Assembly: GCA_948099385.1 (NCBI GenBank) | Contig: CANUEZ040000165.1 | Location: 4,662,501 to 4,726,500 of the forward strand | Origin: Fasciola hepatica | Taxonomy: Eukaryota > Platyhelminthes > Trematoda > Plagiorchiida > Fasciolidae | DNA: 64,000 bases | Direction of reading: 5' to 3' | Shown here: positions 59,790 to 64,000 of the stretch, piece after piece | How the letters are laid out: every line of letters begins with the position of its first letter | Numbering within the stretch: position 1 is the first letter of the stretch | Made by a program: the position numbers and the translations under genes | The notes under the pieces: model-generated | What the model saw: only the letters and a program-made list of their open reading frames with translations | Databases searched by the model: none | What the model was told of the DNA's origin: nothing

Positions 59790-61053
59790 AGAGTAGAGGC
59801 AGAGAAAACACATATATATATACATACGTATATATTTGTATATAAGTAGATGTGCGAGGAGCGGAGCAAACAGCAATGGGGTGCTAGAAGAAAAAAGTAT
59901 CAGTGATTGGAAGAGGTAAGTGGGGTTGGATCTAAGTGTGTAAGATTGACTTGGGAAAATTTAGACAATTTTTTTCATGACGAGTTAACATGGTGAATCA
60001 ACAGAGGAAGACTGGGAAGCACAGAAGAGACGCCGCCTGTAGAGAGCAGATCATAAACGAAGAAAGATGGAGGATAGGATCGAAGATAACAGGTAAGAAC
60101 GGGTCTACTTATTTGATCAATGCAGGTGCGAGGTGCGTTGACAGACCACAGGAATCGGTTGGTGGCAGATCAAACGATTTGGAGCTGTAGGTGAATATCA
60201 TGAAGTAGCGCTGTATTTACGATCGGTGGAACATGGAAAAGCAGATGAAAATGAAAGACACAAAGAAATTGCCTGTGGCGAGCAATGTAGAAAACGGGAG
60301 ATGGAAGCAATAACCGAAGCGACACAGGTGAGACATGACCAATAGATCGTTTTACTACAGGTGAAGCACAGAGAAAGCAGAGAAAAGAGAATCAGGAAGC
60401 ACCAGGAGAGGTGAACCGGTAATAGAACAAAAGACCCAAGAAATGAATGCGCGACGGAGTTGGGGTAATGGAACTGGAGAGCTGCAGGCCAGCAGTCAAT
60501 GGAACAGGTGGATTGAGCAGAAGGATGCCAAATGGGGGCACTGCATAATGGAGAGAACCACGGAGGAACCGCGGTGCCAAGAAAGAAAAACATGGTGGCG
60601 GTGATCAGATAATAATTGCGACTATATAAGATGCAATGTTTGGAGCGGCAAGTTTGAACGTGAAGATTGGTCATGGGTGCGGGTGTGACTGGTGCGTAAT
60701 GGCATTGGGCATGAGGAGGGAGAGCAAGGAAGGACTTAATAAAACGACAGACGGTGCGGTATAAGAACGCTACCGATTAGCATTATAAGCATGAGATGGT
60801 ACCAAGTGAATAGAGACTAGAATCGGGCAATGACAGCAGGGCAGAGTAGGTCAGACGAGGGTGACGTCATGCAATGAAAGGTGACGTGGTGGGGGACGAT
60901 AAGAGCAAGGACAGAATTGGTAGAACGTTAAAGTGGAAAATGGTAACAGGTGATAAAACCCATAAGTGAGCGTACCGCGGGAGAACAAGGATGGGGAGCG
61001 TGCAATTTTTAACAGACAATATTGGATGCTGCAGTCCAAGGATAGTTAGAGCA

Positions 61054-61249
61054 TGTGATCCGCAACCAGTGCCGGTGGGTGAGACTGGCCGTGCACTAGG
61101 CACCAAGCCTAACAAGCGCCTTGTCGTGTGAATACTGGAGCTGTGATCCACCAGCCTAATATCGCTCACACGTCGTTGCAGACGGCCTGCACGCCCGATG
61201 TGCGCCGGCCATAGCGGTGGATCTGACTGCGCCCCGCACCGTTGGGAGG
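61054..61249 (-). promoter_or_regulatory. 3' UTR structured module, copy in N5'
   Basis: Mirror of 46585-46780; hairpin core at 61168-61203. Confidence 0.65.
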
Positions 61250-61718
61250 GGCGCGAGTGGTCACTGATAATTGTACAAGGGGCAGAGAGACAGCAACAGA
61301 GGTGTATGGTTAAGGATTAATTGGTCAGGTTGAGAGACCATGGGCAGCAGAACCAACGGGAACAGCGAGTAGTAGACGACCGTGTATCAATATTATCCAG
61401 ATGCACCTGCCAGTGAGATGGTCAGTACGGTGTCTGAAGTGGTTAACCGTCGTCGCGGACCACTGGAAGGAGAAACGGGATAGAGAAACGCAGTCAGGGT
61501 CTGCCTCAGCTGAAGGGCAGCGGATATTGAGGAGAGGAATAAACTAAAAGTGATAGATAACAGATGAATGTGAGTGAGAAACAGGGTTACCTTGTGAAAG
61601 CAGGAGGTAAGTTGGCTGTGGATCAGGGATGGCAATTACCATAGTTTGCGACACTGAAGAGTGGAGAAGTATTGGGCATGGAGTATACTTATTGGTCCGT
61701 GACGTGGGGGTAGTAGGG

Positions 61719-62638
61719 TTACCGCGTGAGACCTCTTTCAAAGGCCATACCGGTGGAGACGAAATCATTAGTGAGCAATATAGCATTGGTAACTGTTTAG
61801 TTTAACAAAAGTGCGCGCCTAAAAGCAAACAGTGATGAGGCACTGCATGAACTAAGGGGGCGCTTATCCCAGATTTTGGACTGGGCTGACAGAAGGAATC
61901 GGGACTTCAGAATGAGATTAGATCGGGGGACGGGGCGAGGAGGCACAATGTCGGACGGGGTAGGAGCAAGGGGACAGCGAATGAGATATGACACGATGTG
62001 TGGGCTTGGTTGCTAATTCGCTTCAAGAGGAAAACTAGGTTGAGCATCATTTGAGGAGTCCACAGAGGCTCAACTTGTAGAAGCTCACCGCGCTGGCGGT
62101 ATGTTAGGATTATGGATACGCCCAACAGCGTTTTGGTGAAGGTATGCTGTACGTCCCCAAGAGATACAATAAAGGAACGTAGTCAGAGGCTGGAGGTAAT
62201 CGGACAATATTCTGAGAGCGGCCTTACGTGTGCGAGATACATGGAGAGGCGAGTGGCCGGCAATAAGAAACGTCGATGAATCAGGCCTGGGGTTCGCTCA
62301 GCTTTTGCGATTTGGAACGATGCCTGTTTGGAGAAGTTGGAGGAACAGAGCAGCGTATGCCAAGATCAGTAGCGGTGAGTGCTTTGGGATGGATAGGCCG
62401 TCCAGACAAATTCGGCCAGGTGGTACAGTGCATTTTTAGGGTGGGAGGAAGCTCCTCTCCGCACGGAATTTTATGTACCACGTGGCGCACCAGGCTTGGA
62501 GGGAGAGAAAGTCACGCGATATGTGGCACAAGGTCACGAATACGTCATTGGGGAGAAAGAGGTACACCATTTTTATATTGTCGGAAAAATGAAAATGGGT
62601 ACCGTGGCGAATAGGAGAGGAAATATTCATTGATATTT
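61719..62638 (-). pseudogene. C-terminal RT remnant of N5' ORF2
   Basis: Mirror of 45196-46115. The 117-codon frame spanning the junction is identical in both arms. Confidence 0.87.
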
Positions 62639-63871
62639 GTTCATGGATCCGTCCGACCCGGCAAGGATCGAACCCGCTCCTGTAGTGAGAGACTAAGGTG
62701 TGTTTGTGCACAGTGGTTTCAAGCCCGCTGAACAATCGATCAGTCACCTTTAAGGCAAACGGACCAACTCTCAACTTGAAAAGGGCCATGGCGTCTAGAA
62801 AGGCGACCGTAATTCTCTCGGTATATGTTTTAAAAGCCTCAGTTGGAGTTGTGGGTGCCGGAACTGGTGAAGAACGGAAAGCAACCTAAAAAGTTCGGAG
62901 AAGACCCAGCTTTATGATTGGAGGGTTGCACGGAGAGCCGCACCGGGAGGGAGCGAAATACCCAGGTCTGTTCCCCCTTGGGTATCGTAAGCTGAGGGGA
63001 AATCTGATGCAGAGTTGCAGACTGCACAAAAGAATCAACGCAACCGATAGACCATTGCTGAATCGTTTACCAGCCTTGTGCTCGGGGGACGCGAAATTAA
63101 ACAGCATAACTAAGGGCAGAAATGAGCACAATAACATGATTCGTTCCACCGAATAATAAATAAGTGGAGCAAATACCTTCCATACTTGGTGACAGCAGCC
63201 TCGGTAACTGCCCTCAAGCATGGACTAGATGTGCTCTGGAAGGGTTGACCAAATGTTCTGAATAAGTAGCTGTTGTCTTCTGTCAGGTTTCTCGGCTCTA
63301 ATTCCCTCATAATGCATTTCACCACTCTAGCGCTTCGCCACCATATGCCCCCTTTGTTTACAGCCTTCCATATCACCATACTCAAAAACGCCCCATAACT
63401 TCAAATTGAAGTTACTCGAGGATTTGGGAAAGCATTTAACACGGGGTCAGCAGTGAGTTGTGACGTTTAACCTGTACCGTTGTTAGCTTTCCTGCTCCCA
63501 AAAGCAAATTCACTTTCTCTCCCTCCACTCGCCTACCAAAAAGGCGAAAATATTGTACTGTACTGGAATTCCGGGAGTTGCAGCACAATGGAGACCTCTG
63601 AAGTTCACGGGGCACGAAGTCAGACGTTCAATTGCTCAAATCGCAAGCCCTGTGATTTGGCCTGACTTTATATAACCTGACTTCGACAAACGGTGGGCTG
63701 TTGAGGCTCCCTGGTACAGGAGCCTGTACACTCGATAACTGCGCTGCAAGTTCGGCAATTCTATTTGAACGGAGTCGAGCTAGGTGATTCAAGGAATGCC
63801 GGATACTGTGCTGCCAACAATGTTGAGAACGGATAAACCTATCCAAGTAGTGAATAAAACTATAAGAGTCT
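62639..63871 (-). other. Mirror of the P2 arm flank, no recognised gene
   Basis: Reverse complement of 43963-45195, including the B-box-like motif at about 62657-62673. A handful of substitutions cluster near the outer edge (63780-63870). Confidence 0.5.
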
Positions 63872-63894
63872 GATGATCGCACCCACGTATACAG

Positions 63895-63963
63895 CAATGT
63901 ATATATATATATGTATATATATATACGTATACATTATTTATATATATATAAATATATATATAC
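63895..63963. repeat. AT-dinucleotide array
   Basis: Runs of TATATA with internal ACGT and ATTTAT steps, just outside the P2 right arm. Confidence 0.9.
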
Positions 63964-64000
63964 CTTGAGTATGCTCCACTCACTTTCGCCCCCCTTCCTA

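Larger units (their letters stand above)
49563..59810 (-). mobile_element. N6: minus-strand non-LTR copy split by the Gypsy element
   Basis: Order on the minus strand: partial ORF1 (59789 to 58996, then 53592 to about 53116), endonuclease, RT, a short 3' UTR (about 0.45 kb) and an end at GTCTCCGAAATAAACCG plus TTATTATTATT (49563-49600). The Gypsy element with its CAGC duplication lies inside ORF1. The 5' end is cut at the P2 boundary (about 59810). Without the Gypsy it is about 4.85 kb. It is a different subfamily from N4, better preserved than N1 or N3. Confidence 0.85.
59811..62638 (-). mobile_element. N5': mirror copy of N5, lacking its last ~430 bp
   Basis: Same 5' truncation point as N5 (62638), same RT remnant and 3' UTR. 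It stops in the AT array instead of running to an AAT tail, so it shares the N5 insertion event and was copied with the arm. Confidence 0.88.
59811..63871 (-). repeat. P2 right arm of inverted repeat
   Basis: Mirror of 43963-48023. The inner edge is in a CATATATATATACATACG run joined to N6. The outer edge lies about 25 bp before an AT array. Confidence 0.92.

Overview
This is a eukaryotic, gene-poor window built almost entirely from layered retrotransposons. I recognise no host protein-coding gene, no rRNA, no intact tRNA and no CRISPR array. The content fits a flatworm, most likely a large-genome tapeworm. It holds many copies of one APE-endonuclease non-LTR family (CR1/Jockey-like, ORF1 + ORF2, TTA/ATT-repeat 3' tails) and a Ty3/Gypsy element of CsRn1 type with a tRNA-Trp-like primer site. 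The organism call is inference; the element calls rest on visible motifs.

Layout. 1-8260: an old minus-strand non-LTR copy (N1), interrupted by a plus-strand 3'-end fragment (N2, about 3870-5393) and a fold-back tRNA-derived SINE with a 9-bp target duplication (6241-6487). 8529-42217: a large imperfect palindrome (P1). Its arms (8529-29959 and 30974-42217) share about 8.8 kb of near-identical inverted sequence, including both copies of an old degenerate non-LTR element (N3/N3'). They differ by four segments: a young 8.25-kb non-LTR element (N4, 15022-23274) and a 4.4-kb segment in the left arm, and a 1.9-kb ORF1-like insertion (N7, 39001-40889) and a 0.58-kb segment in the right arm. 42218-43962: intergenic with a diverged ~405-bp tandem repeat. 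43963-63871: a second palindrome (P2) with two ~4.06-kb arms more than 99% alike where compared, around an 11.8-kb spacer. Each arm carries a 5'-truncated copy of the same non-LTR family (N5/N5'). The spacer holds a minus-strand non-LTR copy (N6) whose ORF1 was split by a nearly complete Gypsy element (53593-58991, 308-bp LTRs, 4-bp target duplication).

How the parts relate. N4 has an open RT region but carries a one-base C-run frameshift, an endonuclease active-site substitution and ORF1 stops. The Gypsy element carries three premature stops. Neither looks autonomous as read. The least expected features are the two palindromes, the fold-back SINE, a conserved hairpin module in the 3' UTR of most copies of the non-LTR family, and a displaced linker segment fused in frame before the N6 endonuclease. 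Large inverted duplications can be assembly artefacts, so the palindromes need read-level confirmation.
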